NCBI GenBank assembly: GCA_001563335.1
Contig: LRSL01000117.1
Location: 1 to 64,000, forward strand
Source: Candidatus Thorarchaeota archaeon SMTZ1-45
GTDB lineage: Archaea > Asgardarchaeota > Thorarchaeia > Thorarchaeales > Thorarchaeaceae
Reading direction: 5' to 3'
Length of the DNA stretch: 64,000 nucleotides
The notes below the pieces were generated by a model that saw nothing but the letters and a program-made list of their open reading frames with translations, searched no databases and was not told the origin of the DNA. This document shows positions 36,094 through 46,438 of this stretch, piece after piece. A program made the position numbers and the translations under genes. How positions within the stretch are numbered: position 1 is the stretch's first letter; every line of letters starts with the position of its first letter.

Positions 36094-36879
36094 TCACTTT
36101 TTTTTCTTTGCACACCTTTTAGCAATTAAAGCTGCTACAGAGCCTGCACCCAAACCATTCCCAATATTAACAACTGAAAGACCTGGTGCACATGTCTGTA
36201 ACATTGAAGCTAATGCTGTTTCACCCTTGCCACCATGGCCATATCCAGTTGGAACAGGCACACCAATAACAGGTAAATCGATCAATGATGCGACTACTGT
36301 TGGTAATGCACCCTCCATTCCTGCGAACACCACAACTGCATCAACATCTTCATCTATTATCTTCTGGATAGGTTCAATCAATCTGTGAATACCAGCGACA
36401 CCAACATCATAGAATGTCAATACACCTACACCCATTAATCGAGCGATTGCTTCTGCTTCACGTGCATAGATGACATCCGAAGTTCCTGCAGTAAGAATTG
36501 CAATCTTTCCATTCTTTGGTGGCTCTGACCAGGATTTTGAATACACAAAGACTGTAAGATGGTTGTCAGAACCTAGTTCTTCAATTATAAGACTTGGATG
36601 TGCTTGTTTTATACCATCTAATTTGTCCTGATCCATTCTAGTGAGTAGAACAACACCATTTTTCTCAACCAGAGTCTGCACAATTCGCACAATACTCTCA
36701 GTTGTCTTTGTTTCAGCAAGTACGACCTCTGGGACACCAGTACGTTCCTGTCTATTTACATCTATTAAACCGATGTCTCCAATTCTCGCAAGAGCTAGGG
36801 CTCTAAGTTCTTTTTCTGCATCATCGATAGAAATTTTCCCAGATGCCAAGTCTTCAAGTATTTCACGTGTGGATGTCAT
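36094..36879 (-). CDS. larB: LarB, nickel-pincer cofactor biosynthesis carboxylase
   Basis: LarB carboxylates and hydrolyses nicotinic acid adenine dinucleotide in the first step of making the nickel-pincer nucleotide of lactate racemase-type enzymes. The 261-residue length is usual. The N-terminal MTSTREILEDLASGKIS, the PurE-like core AILTAGTSDVIYAREAE, VVFAGMEGALPTVVASL and PVIGVPVPTGYGHGGKG are typical. No larA, larC or larE is visible. It lies 44 bases downstream of a radical SAM gene on the same strand, so the two are probably co-transcribed. Confidence 0.93.
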   Translation of the reverse strand: MTSTREILEDLASGKISIDDAEKELRALALARIGDIGLIDVNRQERTGVPEVVLAETKTTESIVRIVQTLVEKNGVVLLTRMDQDKLDGIKQAHPSLIIEELGSDNHLTVFVYSKSWSEPPKNGKIAILTAGTSDVIYAREAEAIARLMGVGVLTFYDVGVAGIHRLIEPIQKIIDEDVDAVVVFAGMEGALPTVVASLIDLPVIGVPVPTGYGHGGKGETALASMLQTCAPGLSVVNIGNGLGAGSVAALIAKRCAKKKK

Positions 36880-36923
36880 CGTATTCCTGACAGGTTAGCT
36901 ACTTCTTCTTTTATGTGCGTTTC

Positions 36924-38006
36924 TTAAGGGACAATCTCGCAACCATTGTTATACTTCGGGTAATTAAGCGCATCAATTGATATAATGCCTTCTGCTATGA
37001 TTTCCCTAACTTCTTCGACATGTTTCCTTAATGAGTCAAAGAGATGTTGAGAAACTTGACAAACCTTATTAAAACCTTCATCACCCCAAAGCCTTTGTCT
37101 GTTTGCGAAAAGACATCGTCCTCCACACAATCCATAATCGTCGCAAGATGGACAAGGTTCAACAACACTCATAGAGTCCTTCAATTGTTGAGGATTTGAA
37201 TCCCATATATTACCAACAATTGAAAACTCCCAATCAGGAGATATTGGACACACCCCTATCTTACCATCAACATGAATTGCAAATGTGTCTAAACCAGAAC
37301 CACACCTTAGTTTGGAGGTTTCTCCTGTTATGAGGCTATACATAAGCGGCATAAATGGAACAATCCCCTCCACAGTACCTGATTTCATATTTCCTACCCA
37401 CTCTTCCACAAGTTGAGTAATTCCAGGATTATAGATTTCATTAGTCCACCTATCAAAATCCTGCCAATTGTCTTCTGCATCCCAGATGACATTAAGCTGC
37501 CAATGTACGTGGTCAAAAGAAGGATTTTCGAGATCGATTAGATGTCTAACATCTTTGTAGATGTCTGTCTGTTCTGAAACAGCCATTCTAGCAACAATGT
37601 TTCCTTTATAGCCAAGCTTGCGAAGCCATTTGACATTCTTGATTACTTTTTTGTAGACTCCCTTAGAGCGATATCCATCTGTTGTTTCTTCTGTTCCATC
37701 GATAGATACAAGGATTGAGTGGAATCTCTTGATGTATGCTTCACGGATCTTATCTAGATGGAGCCCATTGGTCTGAAGCATGAATCTTTCCTTTGGAAAG
37801 TGGTCCATCAGTTCAACGATTAAAGGAACCCTAAGTGTAGGCTCACCGCCATAAAGCATGAGCTGTACATCCTTGTCCTTCTTGAGAAAGGTTGCTAGAT
37901 CATTCATCGAATACTGAATCTCAGTATCTGGTCCAATCTCTTCGCCTCCATGACAATAGAAGCAATTGAGATTACACCTTCTAGTTAGGACCAGATGATA
38001 GTTCAA
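36924..38006 (-). CDS. Radical SAM/SPASM enzyme
   Basis: A 360-residue protein with the radical SAM cysteines C11, C15 and C18 (RRCNLNCFYC), the MLYGGEPTL glycine motif, and a C-terminal SPASM-type auxiliary-cluster region (LRCGSG, IGVCPIS, PCPSCDDYGLCGGRC, KVCQ). Such enzymes usually modify peptides or mature other enzymes. The N-terminus MNYHLVLTRRCNL recalls an archaeal putative peptide-modifying family, but no precursor peptide gene was found next to it. The start is TTG 38006, preceded by GGAGAG. larB follows. Confidence 0.85.
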   Translation of the reverse strand: MNYHLVLTRRCNLNCFYCHGGEEIGPDTEIQYSMNDLATFLKKDKDVQLMLYGGEPTLRVPLIVELMDHFPKERFMLQTNGLHLDKIREAYIKRFHSILVSIDGTEETTDGYRSKGVYKKVIKNVKWLRKLGYKGNIVARMAVSEQTDIYKDVRHLIDLENPSFDHVHWQLNVIWDAEDNWQDFDRWTNEIYNPGITQLVEEWVGNMKSGTVEGIVPFMPLMYSLITGETSKLRCGSGLDTFAIHVDGKIGVCPISPDWEFSIVGNIWDSNPQQLKDSMSVVEPCPSCDDYGLCGGRCLFANRQRLWGDEGFNKVCQVSQHLFDSLRKHVEEVREIIAEGIISIDALNYPKYNNGCEIVP

Positions 38007-38138
38007 ATGTGATACTCTCCATGCTCTAATATCAGATGAAAAGAGTAGATTGCATAAACATTCCCATCAATACTCGATGTCTATTCACAGCTAATATTGA
38101 CCTGAACAAGAAGAAGAATTTCTTGATATTTGCACAGC

Positions 38139-38591
38139 TTATGCGAATTTTAACTTCCAAAGTCGATAAGTTTCAAACCAAGCAAAAATGGCACCTATAA
38201 TACCAACGCCAAGTCCAATATAACGATCAAATAGCCCTAATGGAATATTCAGTGTCATAATAAAATACGCTAAAGTGTAGACTGAGAAAAAGATTGCCAC
38301 AAATGAATATCTTGGCAACAAAACTCCTCGGAAGGCAATGAAATTCTGAAGTACTCCGACCTTCACTAGTTTCTTTAGTTCATATGTATTATCAGATTTT
38401 TTCTCTATAAGTTCAAGTGACTCTAACTTTGCTAAATGGTGACTTGCTACTGATGGACTGGACATGCTAATCGCTCTTTGAACCTCTCTAACGCCAACTG
38501 AGGAATTCTGCGATAACATATACCAATATACTCTTAGAGTATTGCCTCGGAGTTCTGGTTCTAAATTACGCTCATCCTTTGTTGAGCTCAT
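38139..38591 (-). CDS. Membrane-anchored winged-helix transcription regulator
   Basis: A 150-residue protein: an N-terminal winged-helix domain (LRVYWYMLSQNSSVGVREVQ, recognition helix SPSVASHHLAKLESLELI) followed by two membrane helices (YSFVAIFFSVYTLAYFIM and YIGLGVGIIGAIFAWF). One-component regulators of this kind, anchored in the membrane, are widespread in archaea. Its target is unknown; the divergent neighbour is the DUF3160 gene at 38738. Confidence 0.8.
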   Translation of the reverse strand: MSSTKDERNLEPELRGNTLRVYWYMLSQNSSVGVREVQRAISMSSPSVASHHLAKLESLELIEKKSDNTYELKKLVKVGVLQNFIAFRGVLLPRYSFVAIFFSVYTLAYFIMTLNIPLGLFDRYIGLGVGIIGAIFAWFETYRLWKLKFA

Positions 38592-38737
38592 TCACCACGC
38601 CATTTTCTTGTCATATAATTAGGATTAATGTCTTATCATCTCATGTCATTGTTCTAGTTTTAGTACCAGATGAATAAAGCTCATCATAGGGTGTTCTATT
38701 CCATGGTACTAAGTAGAGTTGAAGCTAACTGTATATT

Positions 38738-40963
38738 ATGCTTTCAAAATTCTTGAGGTACTCACTCGACACAGAAACGAGGAAGAAAATGATTGCTGGA
38801 GGTATTGCATCCTCACTTCTAGCCATGAGTCTTGTAGTCACTCTGGGCGTAATTGGTGGTTGGAATTTAGACAGGTATACTCACACAGGTCATCCGAATA
38901 GTCCAATCTTTACCATTGATTACACAGTATCGAATGATTTTGCAGACTATATACCATATTCTGAAGAGTTCACTGTAAATGTGCCTTGGTATACGATTTC
39001 TCCAGGTTTATCTAATGTCATAAATCTCAATGATTTTCCACATCTGACAAGTGATCAACGCTCAATGATTGAGGTAAATGGATTCACAGCCACTCCAAGC
39101 GAGTATAATCAGATATATGAAATCCTCCTGGAGAACAAAGACGAGGACATTCCTAGTTTCGTTAGCTCGGATGCAGTATTGCATGCGTTTCATGTCCTAT
39201 ATGATCTTGCTCTCAGAGAAACTGAAGTGTATACCTTTTGGGACTTGTTAGGAAATCTCACATCATCATTGGTTCACAGCTCATATGTGCAATATGAAGC
39301 TGCACCTGATGGTCGATGGAAGGATGCTGCTTTGAGAAATGTCATGTTCTTCTCAGTAGCTCAATACCTACTGGACAATCAAACAGTCCTTTACCCGGAG
39401 GTAATTAATGAGGTTAATACTGTTCTTTCTCTGATTGCATCCCATTCCGATATTTCTGATGCTTGGTTCCAGAATTATAGAGAGGATTTCAGTCAGTACG
39501 TTCCCCGTGGTCATTATACACGTACTGATAGACTGAAACAATTCTTCATGGCAATGATGTGGTATGGACGCATTGCATTTCGATTACAGCCTGGAACAAC
39601 ACCTCTCGAACAAGAAAAAGGGCTGAATGAAACAGCTCAGGCTGTTTTAATGACTCTCGCTCTTCAAGATGATGTAGAAGGTTTCGTGTCTGGAACCAAA
39701 GGTTACGCTGTTTGGGAGGCAATCTATGAACCAACACGATTCTTTGTTGGTGATGCAGATGATCTACTTCCAAAAGAATATGACCAATTAATTGATGAAG
39801 TATTTGGTACGATTACTTCACTCAACGATCTGGATGATGATATTCTGCTATCCGACTTCATTGATTCTGCGCTTGCACTTCGTCCACCTCGAATTCTCTC
39901 ATCGGTAATTAATGACACTCAGAGTATCATAAGTACAAAAGGTCTAAGATTCATGGGACAACGCTTTGTTCCTGATAGTTATTTCTTGAGTCAGTTGGTC
40001 TACGATAATGTCGGAACACGAATCGTTCCAAGAACTTTACCAAAAGGACTAGATGTCATGGCGTCTCTTGGGTCGAATCGTGCATGGGAATTACTTGATA
40101 ATCAGAAGGACTACTATCGATATATTGATCAAATGGAATTCTTGTGGGACTCAGTTGAGAACATGAGCGCCTCAGAATGGACTCACAATCTATACTATCT
40201 GTGGTTGTATTCTCTACTCCCACTTCTTAATGACCCTGGTGATGGATATCCAATGTTTATGCAGAGTGAAGCTTGGGTGGATAAGCAGCTTATGACTAGC
40301 TTGGCCTCCTGGGCAGAACTCAGACACGACACAATTCTATATGCCAAACAATCCTATACTGTGGTTCCTACCGCAGTAACACCACCAGCAGAAAGGGTCG
40401 TTGGATATGTCGAGCCTGTTCCTCGGGTCTATGGCCGCTTGGCAACATTGTGTGATATGATGATTGAGGGGCTTATCGTTCGTAATATTATGTCGGAACG
40501 ACTTCTTCCTAAATTAAGCCTGCTTCAAAGCTTTCTACTAGATCTCAAAGCAATCTCTGAAAAGGAGCTTTCCGGACAGCTTCTGACTGATGATGAAGTG
40601 TATCTTATAAAGAACAGCGGTCGATACATAGAACAAATTTCATCAATAAGTGATTTTGAAGATCTAACATCAGCGGCTGATGAGCGGATGGCTGTCATTG
40701 CTGATGTACATACATACCCTCACCCTGACAATCCAATAGTTCTTGAAGAAGCTGTAGGAAATCCAATGCTCATCTATGTTGCTGTTGAAATTGAAGGGCG
40801 AATTGTCCTGACTCGTGGAGGTATCTTTTCATACTATGAATTTGAGCAACCTCTGGATAATCGACTCACAGATGAAGCATGGCAAGAGATGATAGATTTG
40901 GGGATAGTCCCCTCAATGCCACTTTGGGTTGGCACCTTCGTTGCAGATAATGAGCTTGGTTAG
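38738..40963 (+). CDS. DUF3160-family surface protein
   Basis: A 741-residue protein with an N-terminal membrane anchor or signal (IASSLLAMSLVVTLGVIGG) and a long extracytoplasmic region. Family landmarks are the block PSFVSSDAVLHAFHVLYD and the following helical domain; the C-terminal part has HTYPHPDNPIVLEEAVGNP and RGGIFSYYEF. DUF3160 has no established function. The next gene, a C39-like protein, follows immediately and the two are likely co-expressed at the cell surface. Confidence 0.8.
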   Translation: MLSKFLRYSLDTETRKKMIAGGIASSLLAMSLVVTLGVIGGWNLDRYTHTGHPNSPIFTIDYTVSNDFADYIPYSEEFTVNVPWYTISPGLSNVINLNDFPHLTSDQRSMIEVNGFTATPSEYNQIYEILLENKDEDIPSFVSSDAVLHAFHVLYDLALRETEVYTFWDLLGNLTSSLVHSSYVQYEAAPDGRWKDAALRNVMFFSVAQYLLDNQTVLYPEVINEVNTVLSLIASHSDISDAWFQNYREDFSQYVPRGHYTRTDRLKQFFMAMMWYGRIAFRLQPGTTPLEQEKGLNETAQAVLMTLALQDDVEGFVSGTKGYAVWEAIYEPTRFFVGDADDLLPKEYDQLIDEVFGTITSLNDLDDDILLSDFIDSALALRPPRILSSVINDTQSIISTKGLRFMGQRFVPDSYFLSQLVYDNVGTRIVPRTLPKGLDVMASLGSNRAWELLDNQKDYYRYIDQMEFLWDSVENMSASEWTHNLYYLWLYSLLPLLNDPGDGYPMFMQSEAWVDKQLMTSLASWAELRHDTILYAKQSYTVVPTAVTPPAERVVGYVEPVPRVYGRLATLCDMMIEGLIVRNIMSERLLPKLSLLQSFLLDLKAISEKELSGQLLTDDEVYLIKNSGRYIEQISSISDFEDLTSAADERMAVIADVHTYPHPDNPIVLEEAVGNPMLIYVAVEIEGRIVLTRGGIFSYYEFEQPLDNRLTDEAWQEMIDLGIVPSMPLWVGTFVADNELG

Positions 40964-41018
40964 GAATGAAGATCCTTATCGACATCCTTATGATTTGTTG
41001 AACCTGTACTCAAATGAG

Positions 41019-42512
41019 ATGGCATTTGTGAAGACATACTCTCTTGCTATAGCTATCATTGTTTCGCTTCTAGTCTTGCCTATTGTTCTGCAAGAACCGA
41101 CAGATGTGTTTGAAAATCAATCATCAATCATACTGGCTGATGATGTACTTCTTCCCGCTGAGGATTATGTTTGGCAAGAGATCAATGGATTCTGTGCATG
41201 GGCTTCAACCACAATGGCTATGCGGTATGCAGGTGTTGACCTTACAATGTACGATGTCTTCGCTGCATCAACAATTGGTTTTTCCTTTGCATACTTTCGG
41301 TTTGATGATACACTACTCATATTTCCAGGTGCTCTGTATACTCAAGCTGAGCCAACGCAGTTTCTTGCAGACCTATATGGGGTTAATTATACACTCTATG
41401 TTGGTGCTGCGATCCCCAACCTGGAACAGAATGTTCAGGTTTGGGAGAGTGAAGGTATACAGGTTGGCATTCTAGATGACCAAACTGATGCCTTTAATCT
41501 GATGCGACAAACAATTGATCAGGGATATCCACTCCTCATTAGTGTTGATCCTATCTATCTTCCAGCCTTTGATTACAATTACTTCAGAGAAGGAGAACTC
41601 ACTGGTGGCGCTCACGGAGTACTCATTGTAGGTTATAACGATGACGAAACTTCTGTAACTATTCTTGACCCTGGTGTCGGATCCTTCGGAGAGTATTATG
41701 GCTATCCTGACGATGGCCGTGGCAATTACACAACAATTACATATACCGCGCTGATTGATGCATGGTCGAGTAGATACTATATCGCAAGCACGTTTCTACC
41801 AGGTACTCTGCCTTCTATCACTATTGATGAACGACTTGGACCTATGATACGCGACAAACTTCTTGGTGTTGGTTCAATCTATTCTCCCAACAGTCCAAAT
41901 GCATTTATTGGAAAATTCGGAGAAGTAGGATTCCGTCAGATGAGCGAAGACATCACTGCTGATGGACTGAAATCATTTCTGAGTGTCTTTGATGGTGTTG
42001 AAGATGAAATTAGCTTCAAAGCATCACTTCTATATTTCATTGGTTTAGGTCTTGAAGCACAGGTCACTCTTCAATATCTATCATATCGTACTGCATTAGC
42101 CAGTTTACCCGCTTTAATGTCTAATAGAAACCTCACTGATTTTGTAGCAGCGGGTGAAATGTCTCTTCCTGCATTTGCTAATATTGCTGATAACTCCTCA
42201 TTGATCTTCCCTGGAAATATCTCACAAGCAACTGGTTTCATTGCATCTACATTTCTTGAGATAGCTCAATCCTTCAATTCAACCGGTGATATCGATGCCG
42301 CACTTGCTCCATACCAGAACACTCTTGATACACTCTCAAACAATCTCTTAACCATAGCAGACTCATGGCGTGATGCAGGAAATGCCCTTGCAGTAATATG
42401 GCCAAATGATTTCCTCACTCAGTATGGACCTGTACTCGCGTTTGCTGGGGGTGGTGTTGCAGTACTCATTATGGTTGTGATTTGGTGGATGCGTCGTAAG
42501 CCATCACAATAG
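41019..42512 (+). CDS. Secreted, C-terminally anchored C39-like peptidase-fold protein
   Basis: A signal peptide (SLAIAIIVSLLVLPIVL) is followed by a papain-like C39-type domain: Cys in EINGFCAWASTTMAMRYAG, His in TGGAHGVLIVGYNDD and Asp in VTILDPGVG, a complete triad. A long helical region (about residues 270-465) and a C-terminal membrane helix (LAFAGGGVAVLIMVVIWW) ending in RRKPSQ follow. Start is uncertain: ATG 41019 sits right before the signal peptide, but ATG 40950 would overlap the DUF3160 gene by 14 nt. Probably a surface protease or amidase acting with its DUF3160 neighbour (inference). Confidence 0.78.
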   Translation: MAFVKTYSLAIAIIVSLLVLPIVLQEPTDVFENQSSIILADDVLLPAEDYVWQEINGFCAWASTTMAMRYAGVDLTMYDVFAASTIGFSFAYFRFDDTLLIFPGALYTQAEPTQFLADLYGVNYTLYVGAAIPNLEQNVQVWESEGIQVGILDDQTDAFNLMRQTIDQGYPLLISVDPIYLPAFDYNYFREGELTGGAHGVLIVGYNDDETSVTILDPGVGSFGEYYGYPDDGRGNYTTITYTALIDAWSSRYYIASTFLPGTLPSITIDERLGPMIRDKLLGVGSIYSPNSPNAFIGKFGEVGFRQMSEDITADGLKSFLSVFDGVEDEISFKASLLYFIGLGLEAQVTLQYLSYRTALASLPALMSNRNLTDFVAAGEMSLPAFANIADNSSLIFPGNISQATGFIASTFLEIAQSFNSTGDIDAALAPYQNTLDTLSNNLLTIADSWRDAGNALAVIWPNDFLTQYGPVLAFAGGGVAVLIMVVIWWMRRKPSQ

Positions 42513-42520
42513 TTGATGAG

Positions 42521-44611
42521 TCACACAATCTCAATTCCTAACATCTTCAGGAGTTGTTTGGTATCGTTTGTCGGTAACTTGCAATTGTAATCAATACATA
42601 CATGAGCAGTTGCCTTTCCACCAACTGCATCGTGGAACCTAGTAAACGGAGCAAGTCGGGTGATTGCTTTAGACTGATGCTCGGTCCCCTTTAACATAAT
42701 CACTTTGTTAGGAATGTATTGTGCTCGAATCGAACTCAGCAACTTCTGTGTATCTGACTTTTCTGGATCTCCTGCTATGACAATTTCATACGATTGACCT
42801 TGAGCGAATTCCAAGGCGGTCAGCATCATTGAGAAACCGGATGGTGCTCGAGCAAAGAAACCAGAGAATGCTCTGATTGTCGTAGCTGCTTTCTCTTCTA
42901 GATCCGAGTTTCCGAGAAAACGTGCGAGACGAACAAGATTCAAAGACGCTACTGAATTCCCAGAAGGCATCGCACCGTCATAGGCATCCTTCTTTCTCAC
43001 TAGCAGCTCTTCAGAATTGTTACTTGTGAAGAATAATCCTCCTTCTTTATCATCCCAGAAATTCTCTATCATTTCAAAGGTCAGATCTTTTGCCTTTTCC
43101 AAATAGTCTGGCTTGAACGTGGCTTCATATGACTCCAATAGTGCCCAGACCAGATACGCATAATCATCAAGAAATGCACCTATTGCCACCTCTCCATCTT
43201 TATATCTGTGGAATAGACCTTGATTTTCATTGTACATTGTTTCAAGAATGAATTTGAGTGCTCCTTCAGCAGCTACAATAAATCTAGAATCATTTATGAT
43301 GACACTAGCTTTCGATAAAGCAGCAATCATAAATCCGTTCCAATCCGTGAGGATTTTGTCATCTTTACTGGGTTTAACTCTCTTTTCCCTATGTATGAAC
43401 AGTTTTGCTCTAGCCTCTTCAAGTGTGGTGACGACAGTTTCTGATTCCACACTCAACTCTTCTGCAATTACTTCTATTGAGTCTGTCAGATGTGGGATGT
43501 TCAGTCCAGTCCTCTTTCGTGTTGCCTCGTCTTCGAAGTTGCCTTCCATGTTTATGTTGAATGAGCGTAAGAAAATCGTTGCTTCATCATCATCCAATAC
43601 GTCTTCTATTTCACTCTGAGTCCAAGTGTAGAATTTTCCTTCTTCTCCTTCTGAATCCGCATCTTCCGCTGAGTAGAACGCTCCTTCCGCACTCGTCATG
43701 TTTCTTCTTATATACTCGAAGATTTCTCTCACTACATCCGCATATCCTTCCTTTTTCGTAATCTGATATGCCTCTGTATACGCCATCATTAGACTTGCTT
43801 GATCATAAATCATCTTCTCAAAGTGTGGAAGAAGCCATTTAGCATCAGTTGAATATCTATGAAATCCATATCCGATATGGTCATACAGTCCTCCCTTACG
43901 CATCTCTTGCAAAGTCTTCTCAACAATATGAAGCGCCTGCTCATCACCTGTTCTCTTCCAATACCGAAGTATCAGCAAGAGGTTGTGAGGAGAAGGGAAC
44001 TTTGGTGCTGAACCAAATCCACCCCTCTCTTCATCAAATCGCTTTGATAATTGCGAGAATGCATCATCAATAGCAGAGAGTGTGAGATCATCCATTATCC
44101 CAGTTCCGCTAGATTCAGCAAGTCCACTTTCAATTCGATTAATTACATCATTGATATTGGCTTTGTCAGTTTCCCATATCTTTCGGATTCGAGGGATGAG
44201 CTCCTTCATTCCAAGCATACCATAACGACTCTCCTTGGGAATGTAGGTTGCTGCATAGAATGGTTTCTTGTCTGGAGTCATGATGATTGTAAGAGGCCAA
44301 CCACCTCTGCCTGTAATCATTTGAGCCACTTCCATATAGACTCCATCAATGTCAGGACGCTCCTCCCGATCAACCTTGATGTTAATGAATGCCTCATTCA
44401 TCAATCTGGCAACTTCGACGTCCTCAAATGACTCATGGGCCATGACATGGCACCAATGACATGTACTGTACCCTATGGATAGAAAGATAGGCTTGTTTTC
44501 TCTGGTTGCAGCTTCAAAGGCCTTGTCCCCCCATGAATACCAATCAACAGGGTTCTTCGCATGTTGAAGCAAATATGGACTCTTCTCTTTGGCTAATCGG
44601 TTTCTTGTCAT
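42521..44611 (-). CDS. DUF255 thioredoxin-domain protein (YyaL/SSP411 family)
   Basis: A 696-residue cytosolic protein. The N-terminal thioredoxin-like domain has the family motif [17 protein letters not shown], preceded by [22 protein letters not shown] long (alpha/alpha) barrel related to glycoside hydrolase and epimerase folds follows ([34 protein letters not shown]). The biochemical role of this widely conserved family is not settled. ATG 44611 is preferred to a slightly longer reading. Confidence 0.9.
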   Translation of the reverse strand: MTRNRLAKEKSPYLLQHAKNPVDWYSWGDKAFEAATRENKPIFLSIGYSTCHWCHVMAHESFEDVEVARLMNEAFINIKVDREERPDIDGVYMEVAQMITGRGGWPLTIIMTPDKKPFYAATYIPKESRYGMLGMKELIPRIRKIWETDKANINDVINRIESGLAESSGTGIMDDLTLSAIDDAFSQLSKRFDEERGGFGSAPKFPSPHNLLLILRYWKRTGDEQALHIVEKTLQEMRKGGLYDHIGYGFHRYSTDAKWLLPHFEKMIYDQASLMMAYTEAYQITKKEGYADVVREIFEYIRRNMTSAEGAFYSAEDADSEGEEGKFYTWTQSEIEDVLDDDEATIFLRSFNINMEGNFEDEATRKRTGLNIPHLTDSIEVIAEELSVESETVVTTLEEARAKLFIHREKRVKPSKDDKILTDWNGFMIAALSKASVIINDSRFIVAAEGALKFILETMYNENQGLFHRYKDGEVAIGAFLDDYAYLVWALLESYEATFKPDYLEKAKDLTFEMIENFWDDKEGGLFFTSNNSEELLVRKKDAYDGAMPSGNSVASLNLVRLARFLGNSDLEEKAATTIRAFSGFFARAPSGFSMMLTALEFAQGQSYEIVIAGDPEKSDTQKLLSSIRAQYIPNKVIMLKGTEHQSKAITRLAPFTRFHDAVGGKATAHVCIDYNCKLPTNDTKQLLKMLGIEIV

Positions 44612-44748
44612 TGCTACCACTCAATTAGTTATTTAACTATTGTTACTTCTATTTATCTTTCTCTTTATAGAACTTGCGGAATTGGAACGAGAATTTACTT
44701 AGAACTAATTATAGATAAACAAACAAGAATATCATCAGAGTCGTGAGG

Positions 44749-45426
44749 ATGGTGAGCTCGGTCGAACTAGTAGAAGAACCCCACGAAAATAGTCGACTTC
44801 AACGACTAAAACTGAGAATAGTAAGTCTAGTTGGCTATGTAATACCATTTCTTGCATCTATTCCTCCCATGTTTGGTTGGGCTGGGTTGATGACCGTTCC
44901 TCTCATTTTCTTCATAATCGTTATGGGTGGTCGATTTCCTGAGCTGCCAGTGTCAATTCCCTATCTCTTCTTAGGCGGAACCATTTTGGATGCATTTGTG
45001 GTCATTCTGGGGCTTGTTATTCTACTACTTTCAATTGTAGTTCTATGGAGAAACAAATCGAAAGGACTTGTCACACACAATCTATACAGAATCGTCAGAC
45101 ATCCTCAATACCTCGGTTTGATCCTATTCACAGCTGGACTTACAAGTCGAAGTGTATGGATTCTAATGCATACATTTGGTGTAGGTTGGTTAAATGTCCA
45201 AGAAACAATCATGGTCTGGATAGTAATGGTTGCTGTTTACATTTGTCTTGCATCAATTGAGGAGCTCCATTTATCAAGAACATTTAGTGATTCGTGGTCA
45301 GAATATAGAAAACGCGTGGGGTTCTTTATTCCATCTCCTGTAAGGTTGCCACGAGCTGTTGAGATTGTGTTGGCAATTGCTATTCCAATCATTCTTCTTT
45401 ATGGACTAATTTTCTTCAGCTTATGA
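44749..45426 (+). CDS. Isoprenylcysteine carboxyl methyltransferase-like membrane protein
   Basis: A membrane protein of about 225 residues with five or six helices and the ICMT/PEMT-type motif in its second half: LYRIVRHPQYLGLILFTAG, then EELHLSRTFSDSWSEYRKRVGFFIP, which together bind S-adenosylmethionine in this superfamily. The substrate may be a lipid or a small thiol, not necessarily a prenylated protein. GTG 44743 or ATG 44749 start. Confidence 0.78.
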   Translation: MVSSVELVEEPHENSRLQRLKLRIVSLVGYVIPFLASIPPMFGWAGLMTVPLIFFIIVMGGRFPELPVSIPYLFLGGTILDAFVVILGLVILLLSIVVLWRNKSKGLVTHNLYRIVRHPQYLGLILFTAGLTSRSVWILMHTFGVGWLNVQETIMVWIVMVAVYICLASIEELHLSRTFSDSWSEYRKRVGFFIPSPVRLPRAVEIVLAIAIPIILLYGLIFFSL

Positions 45427-45446
45427 TATTACAAGATCGTTGCAGA

Positions 45447-46358
45447 TTAAACTGCTACAAGTTTTCCATTTTCTTCCTCAATAAGACCATTTCCTAACAA
45501 TGAGGCTACATGATGTTCAATCATCCAGGTTTCAAACTGCAAAAAAACTGGATTTGTCAGTGAAGGATAAATGATTGGATTTGCTGTGATCTCAGGAATT
45601 GTTTTTGCACCTTCAAGAATAGCTGATAACACAAGGTCTTCTCGCATTCCTATTTGTCTGGAATAAGCAGTTAATCGATCTTTGTAGTCGAGAACAAGCG
45701 GGTCCTTCAGGTGCCCACTTATAATGCCATCATAACTACCATATCGAAGTTTCCTGATTGAACTCTCGAAATCTGATATTGATGAATTAGGATGACCGTA
45801 ATAAGGTCCGAATTCTGTAAGATCGATATCCGAAGTAAAAACAAGATTTGGTTCAAGAAGCTCGATACACATGTGGTCTGGAAGATGACCTGGCGTATAG
45901 AGGGTTCTTAGTGTGACTTCTCCTAAGTTGAATTTGTCACCATCGCATAACACCTCATCCACTCTTCCTTCATCTAGTGCCCCATACATCCTTTCATCCA
46001 CGAACCGTTCCCATAGTTTTCGAACAGGATTGCCCTTATCAAAACCAAGGAACCGTTTCATTTCCTCCTTGTTGTTGAACAAAGGTGCTGTGATTTCATT
46101 AGCTGCAATTCTGCAATTGGAGAGTCGGTTAAGTCTCATCGCATGAGTGATATGATCCGGGTGAATGTGACTAAGAATAATTGTCCCGATGTCCTTTAGC
46201 TGGATATCTTGAGTCATTAGAAATCTACGAAGGTCCTCTACTACGCAACCTGGATCAATAATGACAATCTCATCTGCAATGATTACGACTGTGTTGCACT
46301 TTGGAAAAGCGCCTCCAATGACCACATACATATTGTCAGCTAGTTTGGAATATGACAT
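45447..46358 (-). CDS. Metallo-beta-lactamase-fold hydrolase
   Basis: A 303-residue protein with the complete binuclear zinc motif ILSHIHPDHITHA, the third His in TPGHLPDHMC, the bridging Asp in FTSDIDLTEFG, and the final His in ISGHLKDP. A C-terminal helical part (about 230-303) is of the winged-helix type seen in LACTB2-like enzymes. Substrate unknown. ATG 46358 is preferred over an upstream TTG. Confidence 0.85.
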   Translation of the reverse strand: MSYSKLADNMYVVIGGAFPKCNTVVIIADEIVIIDPGCVVEDLRRFLMTQDIQLKDIGTIILSHIHPDHITHAMRLNRLSNCRIAANEITAPLFNNKEEMKRFLGFDKGNPVRKLWERFVDERMYGALDEGRVDEVLCDGDKFNLGEVTLRTLYTPGHLPDHMCIELLEPNLVFTSDIDLTEFGPYYGHPNSSISDFESSIRKLRYGSYDGIISGHLKDPLVLDYKDRLTAYSRQIGMREDLVLSAILEGAKTIPEITANPIIYPSLTNPVFLQFETWMIEHHVASLLGNGLIEEENGKLVAV

Positions 46359-46438
46359 TCTTCCTCGTCCTCGTCCTGACAAAGTGAAATAGTCAGATAT
46401 CCAAAATGTTTGGATAATCTGTAAACTAATCGGAAGAC

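Noticed and set aside
38592-38737. Possible short plus-strand peptide or tRNA in the gap before the DUF3160 gene
   Set aside because: No tRNA-like T-arm or cloverleaf was found, and the short ATG frame has no ribosome site.
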